Notes under the pieces: model-generated | The model's database searches: none | What the model was told of the DNA's origin: nothing | Seen by the model: the letters and a program-made list of their open reading frames with translations, nothing else | Source of the DNA: Nocardia terpenica | Lineage (GTDB): Bacteria; Actinomycetota; Actinomycetes; Mycobacteriales; Mycobacteriaceae | Assembly (NCBI RefSeq): GCF_013186535.1 | Contig: NZ_JABMCZ010000001.1 | Location: forward strand, 682,001 to 746,000 | Reading direction: 5' to 3' | DNA: 64,000 nucleotides | Part shown: piece by piece, positions 7,602 to 16,713 of the stretch | How the letters are laid out: each line of letters opens with the position of its first letter | Position numbering within the stretch: position 1 is the stretch's first letter | Position numbers and translations under genes: made by a program

Positions 7602-8835
7602 GAATTCTATAACCAAGGTGATTGCTCGTGGCCTGTACGACTCGAATGGACGTGCGGCCGTTGAAGTTACTCTTGTCGACGGGGCAGGACGGAGCTCGAG
7701 TGCGCTAGCCCCGCGCGGCTCGAGCGTTGGTGAGTATGAGCCGGCACATCTGGAGGATGCTGCTTCGCAGCCTCGACTTAGGGCGGTGGCGCCTGCTGTG
7801 CGCGCAGTAGCACAGCAGGTAGAGCCAGCGCTGGTTGGACTCGACGCGTCAGATTTGACCGCGGTAGATCGCCGGCTCGACGATCTGGACCCACCTCCAT
7901 CACGAAAGGTCATAGGCGGCAATACAACCATCGCTACATCCATGGCTGTAGCACAATTGGGCGCGCTCCAGCGTTCGCTCCCGCTGCACACACACCTGCG
8001 GGACTTCGTCGGCCTACCGGAAGCCGACCGACCTCCGTTGCCTGCCATGAATATTATTGACGGTGGCCTTTGTCCTAGCTCGAAGGTTCCGCACATCGAA
8101 TTTCTCTTGTTTCCTGACCCAGATGTTCAGCTGTTGGACGCAGTGGAGACCAGCATCAGGGTCCGTGACTACGCGCGAGAAGTGTGCTACCGGAGAGGAT
8201 ACGAAGCTGCGACGAGCCAGCAGGGTGCCATTTCCGTGCCTCTGCAGTCATGCACGGAGGGGATGGATATTATCCTCGCAGTCCTGCAGGAACTCGGGGT
8301 AGAGTCTGGATTCCGCCTCGGTCTGGACATGGCGGCGTCGGACGTTTGGAGAAACGGTAAGTACCAGTTCCCGTGGACCAATCGCGCACTGTCGGCTGAT
8401 GCACTGCTTGACACTTATCTGGAATGGATCCCGCGATATAGTCTTCGCTACCTTGAGGACGGGTTCAGTGCCTCGGCGATGAGCGAATTCACCGTGCTGA
8501 CATCGAAGGCGGGAGACATGATGATTGCCGGTGACGATCTCTTTGCTTCGAACGTGAGCCGTGTAACCGCTGGCGTGCAAGGAGGGTGGGCGAATGCTGT
8601 CGTGGTAAAGCCCAATCAGGCCGGGACTGTTTCGGCGGCGATTCGGGCTGCGGAGGCGACACGGAACAATGGTGCGACATTGGTAATTTCGCAGCGCAGC
8701 GGGGAAAACGGCGGATCGTTCATCAGTAGTCTGGCGATCGCTTGTGGTGCACGGTACATCAAAGTCGGAGGTCCCGCGCGTATGGATCGCATCGCAAAGA
8801 TCAACGAACTTCTCACCACACTGGCACCGAAATGA
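7591..8835 (+). CDS. Enolase-superfamily homologue with altered catalytic residues
   Basis: The 414 residues align along the whole length of enolase. The three Mg ligands are kept (D246, E289 in YLED, D315 in AGDDLF), as are the two Lys (K340 in VVKPNQAGT and K391 in YIKVGG) and E170 (equivalent to yeast E168). Residues needed for enolase dehydration are replaced: C161 for His159, Gln at 210/211 for Glu211 (the GDEGG loop reads TSQQG), and Q368 for His373 (SQRSGE). The start overlaps the dioxygenase gene, with AAGGCGG upstream. A phosphinothricin-pathway enzyme (PhpH, carboxyphosphonoenolpyruvate synthase) is an enolase homologue, so a biosynthetic role is more likely than housekeeping enolase or a resistant target copy. 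Confidence 0.85.
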   Translation: MASENSITKVIARGLYDSNGRAAVEVTLVDGAGRSSSALAPRGSSVGEYEPAHLEDAASQPRLRAVAPAVRAVAQQVEPALVGLDASDLTAVDRRLDDLDPPPSRKVIGGNTTIATSMAVAQLGALQRSLPLHTHLRDFVGLPEADRPPLPAMNIIDGGLCPSSKVPHIEFLLFPDPDVQLLDAVETSIRVRDYAREVCYRRGYEAATSQQGAISVPLQSCTEGMDIILAVLQELGVESGFRLGLDMAASDVWRNGKYQFPWTNRALSADALLDTYLEWIPRYSLRYLEDGFSASAMSEFTVLTSKAGDMMIAGDDLFASNVSRVTAGVQGGWANAVVVKPNQAGTVSAAIRAAEATRNNGATLVISQRSGENGGSFISSLAIACGARYIKVGGPARMDRIAKINELLTTLAPK

Positions 8836-10061
8836 TGGCAATACGGCCACGGCTTGCCGTTGTCGCTTTGGCAATGGGCGTGGTCGAGTTTGGTGACATA
8901 GCTTATCTGGTAAGCCTTTCGGCCTCGCTGTACCTGTACGGTGGTTCGTCGATGCATGTCGCGTACGGGATGGCGGCGTACAGCATCGGCAGCTTGGTAG
9001 GATCGTGGGTTGGTGGCATTCTTGTCGATGCGATTCCAGCACGACGCTGGATGTTAATCGGTAATACATGCGCAAGCATTCTTGTTTTTACCAACGTATT
9101 TGCGGCGTCGCTGCCCGTCCTCGTTATATACGCCGCGGTGGTCAGCATTGCATCGCGGGCCATGCTGGTCAGTCAACAGTCCTGCTTGCCTTTGATTGAT
9201 TCGGTGAGCCTGCTTCGCGCGAATTCTGTCGTGATGATTTGCCGCAGGATAGGACAGCTTTCGGGTCCGGGGCTGGCGGGAATTCTTGTGGCCCGCGGCG
9301 ATCTTCATCTTGTGTACGTGCTGAATGCGGCGACGTTCGCGGTTGCCGCCATCGTAGGCTTTGCAGCAGTGCCTGCGGGAACAGCGACTACAAAGAAAAA
9401 AACGGGTGAGAGCAAGAGGGATTTCTCATACATCTTGCGAATACCCGCTGTACGCTCGTCTTTCGTGGTGAACTGTGTAACCGGGATTCTTGCGGGTACA
9501 AGTAGTGTTTCAATCGTTGTGTACACCGGATCGGTGTTACACGGTGGAGCACGGGAGTTCGGTCTCATCTCAGCTTTCACCGGTGCGGGTGCAGTACTGG
9601 GTACGATTGTGGCGCCGCTTGTTGGAAGAATGATGCCAATTAAAATGTCTGTTGCTTCGACAGTCGTATCCGCCGGCGTTGCGCTGAGTATTCTTCCGTT
9701 CGTGATGTGGTTACCTGGAGCTGCCGCGCTGCGCGCAGTGAACGGCTATGCAGTGAACGTCATCTTTATTCTTTTGATGGCGAACTTGCAGAGCCATGCT
9801 CCTAAAGAGATGTATGGTCGTCTGATCGCTACGACACGAAGTGGTCAGGATTCCCTGATGATTTTATTCATCATGGTGTCAGGCGTACTGGTACAGGCGG
9901 TTGGAGTTCGCGTGGTTCTGGTCTTTGTGGGTAGTCTCGCAGTTCTTTGTGCTGCTTTGATTGGCTTGTCGAAGAACCCGTTCGATTGGGAGCCCGCCGA
10001 CAGAGTAATTACCGACGATAGCAGGTGGCGCCGACCCGGAACAGAACAATCGGTCGGATGA
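8832..10061 (+). CDS. MFS transporter, probable phosphonate exporter
   Basis: The start is ATG 8832, which overlaps the enolase-like stop as ATGA; frames opening further upstream are not protein-like. The 409 residues form about twelve hydrophobic helices with short Arg-containing loops, typical of the major facilitator superfamily (DHA1/MFS_3-like). Examples are LAVVALAMGVVEFGD at the N-terminus and ILFIMVSGVLVQAVG near the end. Its position among the biosynthetic genes suggests export of the product and hence self-protection. No signature gives the substrate. Confidence 0.8.
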   Translation: MMAIRPRLAVVALAMGVVEFGDIAYLVSLSASLYLYGGSSMHVAYGMAAYSIGSLVGSWVGGILVDAIPARRWMLIGNTCASILVFTNVFAASLPVLVIYAAVVSIASRAMLVSQQSCLPLIDSVSLLRANSVVMICRRIGQLSGPGLAGILVARGDLHLVYVLNAATFAVAAIVGFAAVPAGTATTKKKTGESKRDFSYILRIPAVRSSFVVNCVTGILAGTSSVSIVVYTGSVLHGGAREFGLISAFTGAGAVLGTIVAPLVGRMMPIKMSVASTVVSAGVALSILPFVMWLPGAAALRAVNGYAVNVIFILLMANLQSHAPKEMYGRLIATTRSGQDSLMILFIMVSGVLVQAVGVRVVLVFVGSLAVLCAALIGLSKNPFDWEPADRVITDDSRWRRPGTEQSVG

Positions 10062-10065
10062 CATC

Positions 10066-11034
10066 ATGAGTGGACTGAATAAGGCAGGTAACTCAATGGA
10101 TAACTGTCTCGACAACGTCAGCGGCAGGAGCGTGCCGAATAATTTTTCTTGGGTGGATGGTGAGTGGGTGGCCAATATGTCCATACCGACACGAACCACG
10201 GCGGTCTTGTATGGCGCTTCGGTTTTCGATAACTGCCGTGCCTGGCGAGGTGCGGATTGCGCATCGGTCTACGGACTGGTCGATCACATAGAACGATTCC
10301 GTCGTTCGGCGACCGAGGCCCTGCTCGATCTGCCCGTGAAGGATAGTGATCTGACTGATGGGATCGCTGCGGTGTTGAGCTGTAGCCCTCCGAATAAATT
10401 TGTGCGGGTGCGCATGCTCGCCTTCGGAGCGGACGAAGAACTGTGCTCACGCCGTGCATCAGTCGTTATCTTTGCACTACCGGTAGAGGGTTACGCACCG
10501 CTGAATCCTCGCCTGGTCACATCTACTACCCGGCGTCGGGTATCCGGGGATCTGCCTCGCACGCTGAAGAGCCCGAGCGGATATCTGTTCGTCCGGCGCG
10601 AGGTGGCACGAGCCCGTGTCGCCGGATACGACGACGTTGTCCTTGTTAACGAGCACGACCGGATATCAGAAGCAACGCGCTCGAATCTCGTGATAGTGAA
10701 TGGCTCCGTTTTCAGTAGCCCGCCGACTAGCGAGGGCGCGCTGCCAGGAGTGACGAAGCGAATCGTGCGGCAACTGGTGACTGCTGCAGGCTTCCGCTGG
10801 GAGAGTCGCCCAATCGACTGCCAGGAATTGACCTCGGCTGAGGGAGTGTTGCTGACCAGTTCGTCGCTCGGTGTGACGGCAGCACAGTCGGTAAATGATC
10901 GACAGTTGGCGACAACCGAAGCCATGCAAACTATCTGCGCACGCTATGCTGACTTGCCGTTCGCCGAATCCGACCACGCGTCTCTGTCGGTGCTTCCGCT
11001 GCGTGATCAGGCGGAGAAGGTGTCGTTCGGATGA
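10066..11034 (+). CDS. Class IV PLP-dependent aminotransferase
   Basis: This is a fold-type IV enzyme (branched-chain aminotransferase / D-amino-acid aminotransferase / aminodeoxychorismate lyase family). The Schiff-base Lys is probably K168 in RTLKSPSGYL. The cofactor-binding segment GYDDVVLVNEHDRISEATRS and the substrate-loop segment GALPGVTKRIV follow in the usual order. It probably aminates a phosphonate oxo-acid, or supplies an amino acid for the final ligation. ATG 10066 lies 4 nt after the exporter gene. ATG 10096 is better placed behind AAGGCAGG and would give 312 aa, still leaving the family start (WVDGEWV) intact. Its stop overlaps the next start as ATGA. Confidence 0.85.
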   Translation: MSGLNKAGNSMDNCLDNVSGRSVPNNFSWVDGEWVANMSIPTRTTAVLYGASVFDNCRAWRGADCASVYGLVDHIERFRRSATEALLDLPVKDSDLTDGIAAVLSCSPPNKFVRVRMLAFGADEELCSRRASVVIFALPVEGYAPLNPRLVTSTTRRRVSGDLPRTLKSPSGYLFVRREVARARVAGYDDVVLVNEHDRISEATRSNLVIVNGSVFSSPPTSEGALPGVTKRIVRQLVTAAGFRWESRPIDCQELTSAEGVLLTSSSLGVTAAQSVNDRQLATTEAMQTICARYADLPFAESDHASLSVLPLRDQAEKVSFG

Positions 11035-11825
11035 CACTCGACGAGGCCCTCTCCACATTGCGGTTCCAGACATTAACGATGATCGCCGATGCCGGCTCTG
11101 GCCACCCAGGAAGCTCTCTGTCATGCTTGCATATTCTCGCAGCACTTTTTCATAAGGTCCTCCGCGGCGTGGCATCGCAGGATCGTGACCGCGATCGCCT
11201 GGTGCTCTCGAAAGGGCATGCGGCTCCCGCGCTCTATGTAATGCTGCGCGATATCGGAGTGCTCGCATCGGACGACATATTTGGGTTGCGTAGTATCGGT
11301 TCACGGCTGCAGGGGCACCCGGATCGATTACGTACTCCAGGTGTCGAAGCCAGCTCCGGATCTCTCGGACAGGGTTTGTCTATGGGCGTCGGCCTGGGGC
11401 TCGGCCTACGTCATCGCAACAGTCCAGCCCGCGTTTATGTCCTTCTAGGCGACGGCGAACTCCAGGAAGGGCAGGTCTGGGAAGCCGCCGCGTTGGCAGG
11501 TCATCTCGGGCTGGCTAACATTACGGCGATAGTCGATCGTAACCGGCATCAGCACGATGGTCCCACAGAATCGATCTCGACACTTGAGCCCCTCGCCGAC
11601 CGCTGGCAGGCGTTCGGCTGGGAGGTCGATGATGTAGACGGCCATGACGTCCAAGAGCTGGCGGCAGCGATGGTACGTCGAAATAGCGGTCCGCGAGTCC
11701 TGATCGCGCATACTGCAAAGGGGTTCGGTGTGCCTTTTATGGAAGGAGATTCACCCTGGCATTCGGTCAAGGATGTAGAGGTCCTCCGCCGATACGTCGT
11801 TGAGTTGGAGGCATACCGTGCGTAA
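11031..11825 (+). CDS. Transketolase-like N-terminal (ThDP-binding) subunit
   Basis: The 264-aa protein matches the first half of transketolase as found in split enzymes. GSGHPGSSLS at 22-31, SKGHAAPALY, GSLGQG and the thiamine-diphosphate motif GDGELQEGQVWEAA (ending in ...VDRN) are all present. Split transketolases work as heteromers with a C-terminal subunit, here encoded immediately downstream with an overlapping start. They move a two-carbon (or acyl) unit to an aldehyde. In this cluster phosphonoacetaldehyde is a plausible acceptor, an inference from gene content only. Primary-metabolism transketolase is normally one long chain, so a dedicated pathway role is likely. Confidence 0.88.
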   Translation: MTLDEALSTLRFQTLTMIADAGSGHPGSSLSCLHILAALFHKVLRGVASQDRDRDRLVLSKGHAAPALYVMLRDIGVLASDDIFGLRSIGSRLQGHPDRLRTPGVEASSGSLGQGLSMGVGLGLGLRHRNSPARVYVLLGDGELQEGQVWEAAALAGHLGLANITAIVDRNRHQHDGPTESISTLEPLADRWQAFGWEVDDVDGHDVQELAAAMVRRNSGPRVLIAHTAKGFGVPFMEGDSPWHSVKDVEVLRRYVVELEAYRA

Positions 11826-12744
11826 CGCGTTTGGTATTGCGCTGATTGAATTGAAAGAAGACTTTCCAGAGTTGGTGGTATTGGATGGTGATAATGCTAC
11901 CTCGACGCAGACCCAGCTGTTTTCTAACCGCTTTCCAGAGGCGTTCCTCAACGTAGGTATTGCAGAGCAAAATATGGTCGGGATCGCCGCCGGATTAGCC
12001 TTGGCAGAACTCCGACCCGTGGCCTCGGCTTTCGCCTCGATGCTCGTCAATCGGGCACTGGACCAGATCACACACGCGGTGGCCTATCAGAAGCTTGGCG
12101 TAGTACTTGTCGGGCACTACGCCGGCCTATCCGGCGGTCGTGAGGGTGCATGTCATCATTCCATCAGCGACATCGCGGCGCTGCGTTCGGTCCCAAACCT
12201 GTCGATCGTCTTGCCCGCGGCGGATGAAGACGTACTACCACTGCTACGCCTGGCTGTGCAGTCGGGACAGCCTACCTACCTGCGGCTGAGCCGACAATCT
12301 GCGTCGCGCCTGCCACGCCCGGATCGCGGTTCCCCCATGGAGGGCTGGTGCTATTGGGGCAACGACGAGCCTGAGATCCTAATCGTGACATGCGGACCGA
12401 TCGCGGCGATGGCAGTAGATCTGCAACCTGAACTGGGAGCGAATACCGGCGTGCTGAATATTTATCGTATGAAACCATTTCCCGACGCAGGCTTGTGGGA
12501 AACAACACACAGGGCGCGGGCGATCGTGACCGTTGAGGAACATTCGGTGGTCGGCGGGCTCGGCAGTATGATGAGCGAGTGGACGGCACAGCATAAGCCG
12601 GTTGTGAATGTTCCCCTCGGAATTGCGGATGAGTTCACTGTATCCGGTGATCACTCCGAACTGCTGAAGCTGTATGGCATATCGCCGACCAATATCTTGA
12701 ACGCGGTTCATTTGGCTGTGCACCGAATGGAAAGGGGCAGATAG
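11818..12744 (+). CDS. Transketolase-like C-terminal subunit
   Basis: GTG 11818, 7 nt after GGAGG, starts inside the end of the preceding gene (8-bp overlap), so the two subunits are translationally coupled. The 308 residues hold the pyrimidine-binding domain with FLNVGIAEQNMVGIAAGLAL (the Glu activates the thiamine ring), followed by the transketolase C-terminal domain (VTVEEHSVVGGLGS). The protein has no ThDP diphosphate motif of its own and so depends on the partner. It ends 1 nt before the phosphonopyruvate decarboxylase gene, which suggests that the two thiamine enzymes act in succession. Confidence 0.88.
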   Translation: MRNAFGIALIELKEDFPELVVLDGDNATSTQTQLFSNRFPEAFLNVGIAEQNMVGIAAGLALAELRPVASAFASMLVNRALDQITHAVAYQKLGVVLVGHYAGLSGGREGACHHSISDIAALRSVPNLSIVLPAADEDVLPLLRLAVQSGQPTYLRLSRQSASRLPRPDRGSPMEGWCYWGNDEPEILIVTCGPIAAMAVDLQPELGANTGVLNIYRMKPFPDAGLWETTHRARAIVTVEEHSVVGGLGSMMSEWTAQHKPVVNVPLGIADEFTVSGDHSELLKLYGISPTNILNAVHLAVHRMERGR

Positions 12745-12745
12745 C

Positions 12746-13945
12746 ATGTTCACCGCCGATAGTCTGCTCATCGAATTGACCGCACGGGGTGTGGGTGAGG
12801 TGACGGGTGTGCCTTGCTCGTATTTGACGCCCTTGATTAATCGTGTGGCATCGAACGACCGTGTGTCCTATTTTCCTGCAACCCATGAGGGCGAGGCGGT
12901 CGCGATAGCGGCCGGTAGTTGGTTGGCTGGAGCTATTACTTGCGTCATATCTCAAAACTCTGGCCTGGGGAATATGGTCAATCCCCTAACGTCTTTGTGT
13001 CATCCGTGCCGAATTCCGGTTCCGATGATTGTGACATGGCGTGGCGAACCAGGTGTTGCCGATGAACCGCAACATGAACTGCTCGGCGCAAAAACGCCTG
13101 ACTTGTTGACACTCATCGGTGTCGGCCACTCGGTGCTGCCCTCGAAGCCAGAGCGACTGAGTGCAACAGTGGGTTTAGGCTGGGAAGCGATGCAACGCGA
13201 TGAATTGCCATACGCGTTTATACTGCGTGGCGGGTCGATCGCTCCCGAGGCATTGTCCGAAACCTGGTCGACGGGTGCGGCCGAATCTGTAGTCATGGGT
13301 GGACGTGATCGGCCGAGAAAATGCTCGCGTCGAATTGACGCACTGGACACGCTGCTGAGCGCTGTTGTGGACAGCGCAGCGATAGTATCAACCACTGGCA
13401 AGACCAGCCGTGAACTATTCACTCTCGCGGATAGGCCGCAGCATTTCTACTTGGTGGGCGCAATGGGCTCGGCCAGTGCGGTGGGGCTGGGCGTGGCCCG
13501 GCACACGAGCACCCCCGTCGTCGTTGTCGACGGCGACGGTGCCAGCCTGATGCGGATGGGCACGTTCGCCACAGTGGGAGCGGCAGGGCCGCCTTCCCTC
13601 ATCCACATACTCCTCGACAACCAGGTGCACGACTCGACCGGTGGCCAGCGCACACAGGCTGAGTACGTCAACTTTCCGGCCGTAGCTGCAGCGTGTGGGT
13701 ACCGGTGGGTTTTCGACTGTGCTGACTTGTTGGAGTTCGAATTCGCCGTACAGCGTGCCCAGACCACGCAAGGTCCTGTTTTTATCTATCTGCGGATCAA
13801 ACCAGGATCCATCGAGAATCTTGGGCGTCCTACCGTACGGCCATCAGACGTCGCCCGGCGATTCCGAGATTTCGTCAAAGCGAGCAAGGCGGGATGGGAT
13901 ACCGCTCAAACGATGGAGGAGGCTCATTGCATTGAGCAATTGTGA
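12746..13945 (+). CDS. ppd: Phosphonopyruvate decarboxylase
   Basis: This ThDP enzyme decarboxylates phosphonopyruvate to phosphonoacetaldehyde and so drives the PEP mutase equilibrium forward. The 399 residues show the order typical of the family: an N-terminal pyrimidine-binding domain with THEGEAVAIAAG (catalytic Glu) and SQNSGLGNMVNPLTSL, then the diphosphate-binding motif VVVDGDGASLMRMG ending in LLDN, and then DSTGGQ. The closest general relative is sulfopyruvate decarboxylase, but the PEP mutase context decides. Its length is normal. The last codons overlap the start of the next gene. Confidence 0.92.
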   Translation: MFTADSLLIELTARGVGEVTGVPCSYLTPLINRVASNDRVSYFPATHEGEAVAIAAGSWLAGAITCVISQNSGLGNMVNPLTSLCHPCRIPVPMIVTWRGEPGVADEPQHELLGAKTPDLLTLIGVGHSVLPSKPERLSATVGLGWEAMQRDELPYAFILRGGSIAPEALSETWSTGAAESVVMGGRDRPRKCSRRIDALDTLLSAVVDSAAIVSTTGKTSRELFTLADRPQHFYLVGAMGSASAVGLGVARHTSTPVVVVDGDGASLMRMGTFATVGAAGPPSLIHILLDNQVHDSTGGQRTQAEYVNFPAVAAACGYRWVFDCADLLEFEFAVQRAQTTQGPVFIYLRIKPGSIENLGRPTVRPSDVARRFRDFVKASKAGWDTAQTMEEAHCIEQL

Positions 13946-14333
13946 CAACTGGCACGAACGGCCGGACATCGCGTCCGCCCTCGCGCATCTGGATGCTCAC
14001 TACGCGATGTTGGATTGTAGGACCCCAGGCGCGCGAAGAGACCGGTTTCTAAACGATATCCGGCGCTTCCAAACCCCGATAGCTGAAAGCAAATTACGGG
14101 CAGGGCTCGTATCTTGTGGAACAAGACGTCGCTCAGCTGATGACATCCAAAACCTCGCGTTCGGTACTTGGCTGACGTTCCTAGAACCGGTGCAGGGTCT
14201 GGCCGAAGCCCTGGACGAGTATCGTTTTACCGATGACGGAGTTGGTTGGCCAGGAGCCTTTGGCCGTCAGTGGGCACGTCGTGCCAGCGATGTGGCATGG
14301 ACTATCTACATGGCGTCATGCGAACCGACCTGA
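13932..14333 (+). CDS. Unknown 133-aa protein of the phosphonate cluster
   Basis: A TTG at 13932, preceded by GGAGGA about 11 nt upstream, starts inside the end of the decarboxylase gene. The frame further upstream is only a shadow of that gene. The product (LSNCDNWHERPDIA...) is predicted to be mostly helical, with conserved-looking aromatic and Gly positions towards the end (GWPGAFGRQW). I recognise no domain, signal peptide or membrane segment. Coupling to ppd and the 14-bp overlap argue that it is real and used with the pathway. About 150 bp of non-coding DNA follow, so a new transcript may start with the next gene. Confidence 0.6.
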   Translation: MSNCDNWHERPDIASALAHLDAHYAMLDCRTPGARRDRFLNDIRRFQTPIAESKLRAGLVSCGTRRRSADDIQNLAFGTWLTFLEPVQGLAEALDEYRFTDDGVGWPGAFGRQWARRASDVAWTIYMASCEPT

Positions 14334-14487
14334 ATTCGGCTGCTTGCCCCCGGGGCGCGGAGCCGGGCTACTACGGAACCTTATGAACTATGTCCACGTG
14401 AGATGTTCTTAGAGACTCGCGTGTGTGCTCTCCTGCCTCGAATCCAAGACAGGTGCACCCTAGCCGATTCGCATCGAAGGAATTGAA

Positions 14488-15744
14488 GTGCGAGTGTACG
14501 ACAGCGTGACACGTTTCCCGGGGCCGGACTATACAGATATCGCCCGAATTTCCGACCTCGACCTTCGAATGATACGCGACGATACGCCGGGGACCGAATG
14601 TGTAATTCACCTGAATAATGCCGGGGCAGCCTTGATGCCTCGACCGGTGATCGATACCATGCGGGAGCACATCACCTTAGAATCACAGATCGGCGCATAC
14701 GAAGCCGCAGAAGCGATGGAGGGTGAGATCCGTGCTTCCTATACCTCGATAGCCCAACTACTCGGTTGCAGTGCGAACGAAATCGCAATAACGGACAGCG
14801 CGACGCGGGCTTGGGGCCTGGCTTTTGGCTCGATCCAATTTCATCCCGGAGACAGGATCCTGGCTTCGCCGGTCGAGTACGGGAGCAACTACCTGGCGCT
14901 GCTGCACTCGGTGCGACACCTCGGTATCGAAGTCGAAATACTGCGTGTCACGGAGTCGAGCATCATCGACACTGCCGCATTGCGCGAAACCATGGACGAG
15001 CGGGTTCGGGCCATTCTCGTTACCCATGTACCAAGTCACTCCGGAGTGATAAACCCGATAGCCGAGATAGGGGAAGTAGCGCGCAAATACGGTTCGCTGT
15101 ACATGGTCGATGCCTGTCAGTCTGTGGGACAAATACCGATTAGCGTATCCGAGATCGCCTGCGACTTCTTGTCCGGATGTGGCAGAAAATATCTGCGAGG
15201 CCCGCGCGGAACCGGCTTTCTCTATATGCGACCAGACATCTCGCACGAGATCGAACCGCCAATGTTGGGATTGGACGGAGCTAGATGGTTGGGTGGTACT
15301 CGATACGAAATCGCGCCCGGCGCAAAGCGGTTTGAAACCTGGGAGGCGAATACGGTGGCTAAGCTGGGCCTCGGTGCTGCCGTCGACTATTCATTGACTT
15401 TGGGAATTCACGCTATTCGAGAACGCGTCACCACGCTGGCGGACTACCTACGCCGGTGTTTGACCTCGGTTTCGGATGTCCATCTGCTGGACCAATATAA
15501 CGCGGACGGATTGGCCGGAATAGTTGGTTTCGATGTCCCTGGGCGAAATCTCTACGAGATCAGAAACCAATTGAAAAAGAAGAGAATTAACGTTTGGATT
15601 TCTCTGTCGAATACCGCGTGCGTAGACATGGAGAGGCGGAAGCTGAACGAATGCATCCGTGTATCGGTGCATTACTACAACACAATTGAGGAGATCGACA
15701 CCTTTTGCAACTCGCTACTCGATTCAATTGACGGGCGCGTGTGA
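14488..15744 (+). CDS. Class V PLP-dependent enzyme (aminotransferase / cysteine-desulfurase fold)
   Basis: The 418-aa fold-type I protein belongs to the class V family that includes cysteine desulfurases, isopenicillin-N epimerase-like and EgtE-like lyases. The cofactor residues are D208 (VDACQSVGQ) and the Schiff-base K234 (CGRKYLRGPRGTGFL); HLNNAGAALMP at 41-51 is the usual N-terminal motif. It could aminate, epimerise or cleave a C-S or C-N bond, and the sequence alone does not decide. GTG 14488 follows GAAGGA. It lies 3 nt before the transporter gene. Confidence 0.8.
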   Translation: MRVYDSVTRFPGPDYTDIARISDLDLRMIRDDTPGTECVIHLNNAGAALMPRPVIDTMREHITLESQIGAYEAAEAMEGEIRASYTSIAQLLGCSANEIAITDSATRAWGLAFGSIQFHPGDRILASPVEYGSNYLALLHSVRHLGIEVEILRVTESSIIDTAALRETMDERVRAILVTHVPSHSGVINPIAEIGEVARKYGSLYMVDACQSVGQIPISVSEIACDFLSGCGRKYLRGPRGTGFLYMRPDISHEIEPPMLGLDGARWLGGTRYEIAPGAKRFETWEANTVAKLGLGAAVDYSLTLGIHAIRERVTTLADYLRRCLTSVSDVHLLDQYNADGLAGIVGFDVPGRNLYEIRNQLKKKRINVWISLSNTACVDMERRKLNECIRVSVHYYNTIEEIDTFCNSLLDSIDGRV

Positions 15745-15747
15745 AGC

Positions 15748-16671
15748 ATGACTTTAAAGCGGATCGCGAATTTCGGACCGGATGCGTCGCGGGTATTGAG
15801 CTATGGTTGCTTGATCGCTGCGGCCGTGTTGTTCGGGTGCACGGGAGTCCTGGTCAAGAACGTCTTTAAACCACCATACTCTACGCTGTCTCTCATATCA
15901 CTTCGGGCAGTCGTCAGCTTGCTAGTAATGTTGCCTATAATGGTGTATAGGGGCCTGTCTGATCTGAGGATAGATCGGACGCAGTTTCGAGCTCTGCTGG
16001 GTCTCGGTCTGTGGCTGTTGCTGGTCAACGTAACCTTCTTCTGCGCGATAAACTTGGTGCCTGTTGCCGAAGTAATTGCTCTGCAGTACACCGCGCCAAT
16101 TGTGGTGCTACTCGTGGAAATTTTGAAGAAGGCCCAGCCAATGACTCTTTCAGCTGGCGCCGTCGTCGTCGCCTGCACCCTCGGTATAGTACTCCTCTCG
16201 GAGGTCCGCTCCGTCGGACTCGGAGGAAAGGGCACAGCGGGTTTCCTTCTTGGTGTGGCTTCTGGTATATCCTTCGCCTTCTACAATCTGCAGGGAAAAT
16301 ATTCTAGCGCAATCGGTCTCAATGCCCGAACGACAACCTTCTATTCGATCCTCTTTTCTGTTGTTCCCTGTCTACCGTTTCTGCCCTTCCTTAAAATTGA
16401 CTTTTTCGTGGAGAGCTGGCAGACCTTCTTCTGGCTGATCGTGGTGTCGATCCTCGGTTGCGGTCTTCCCTGCCTGTTGTTGTTCAAAGGATTGGGAGGG
16501 GTCAGCGCCTTTCCGGCGACGGTCGTAGGTGTTCTGGAGCCCGTTGTTGCGGCGATTTGTGCATATGTGGTTCTGCATGAGAACCTGTCGCTGCAACAAA
16601 TGGCTGGGGGAGTAGTCGTTGTTTGTGCAGCGGTTTACGCTCCGAGGTCGGTTTCTCGGAGATATCGCTGA
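15748..16671 (+). CDS. EamA/DMT-family transporter
   Basis: The 307 residues contain ten hydrophobic helices arranged as two EamA repeats (for instance SYGCLIAAAVLFGCTGVLVK near the start and GVLEPVVAAICAYVVLHENL in the second repeat). Members export amino acids and small metabolites. With the MFS gene this gives the cluster two candidate exporters, suggesting either that different intermediates are handled or that one imports a precursor. Confidence 0.82.
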   Translation: MTLKRIANFGPDASRVLSYGCLIAAAVLFGCTGVLVKNVFKPPYSTLSLISLRAVVSLLVMLPIMVYRGLSDLRIDRTQFRALLGLGLWLLLVNVTFFCAINLVPVAEVIALQYTAPIVVLLVEILKKAQPMTLSAGAVVVACTLGIVLLSEVRSVGLGGKGTAGFLLGVASGISFAFYNLQGKYSSAIGLNARTTTFYSILFSVVPCLPFLPFLKIDFFVESWQTFFWLIVVSILGCGLPCLLLFKGLGGVSAFPATVVGVLEPVVAAICAYVVLHENLSLQQMAGGVVVVCAAVYAPRSVSRRYR

Positions 16672-16713
16672 GGCGGTATTTCTCATATCCCTTCGACGTT
16701 TGGAAGACTTGAT

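Noticed and set aside
7591..8835. Housekeeping or target-resistant enolase
   Set aside because: Three catalytic positions are replaced (Cys, Gln, Gln), so it is unlikely to substitute for enolase.
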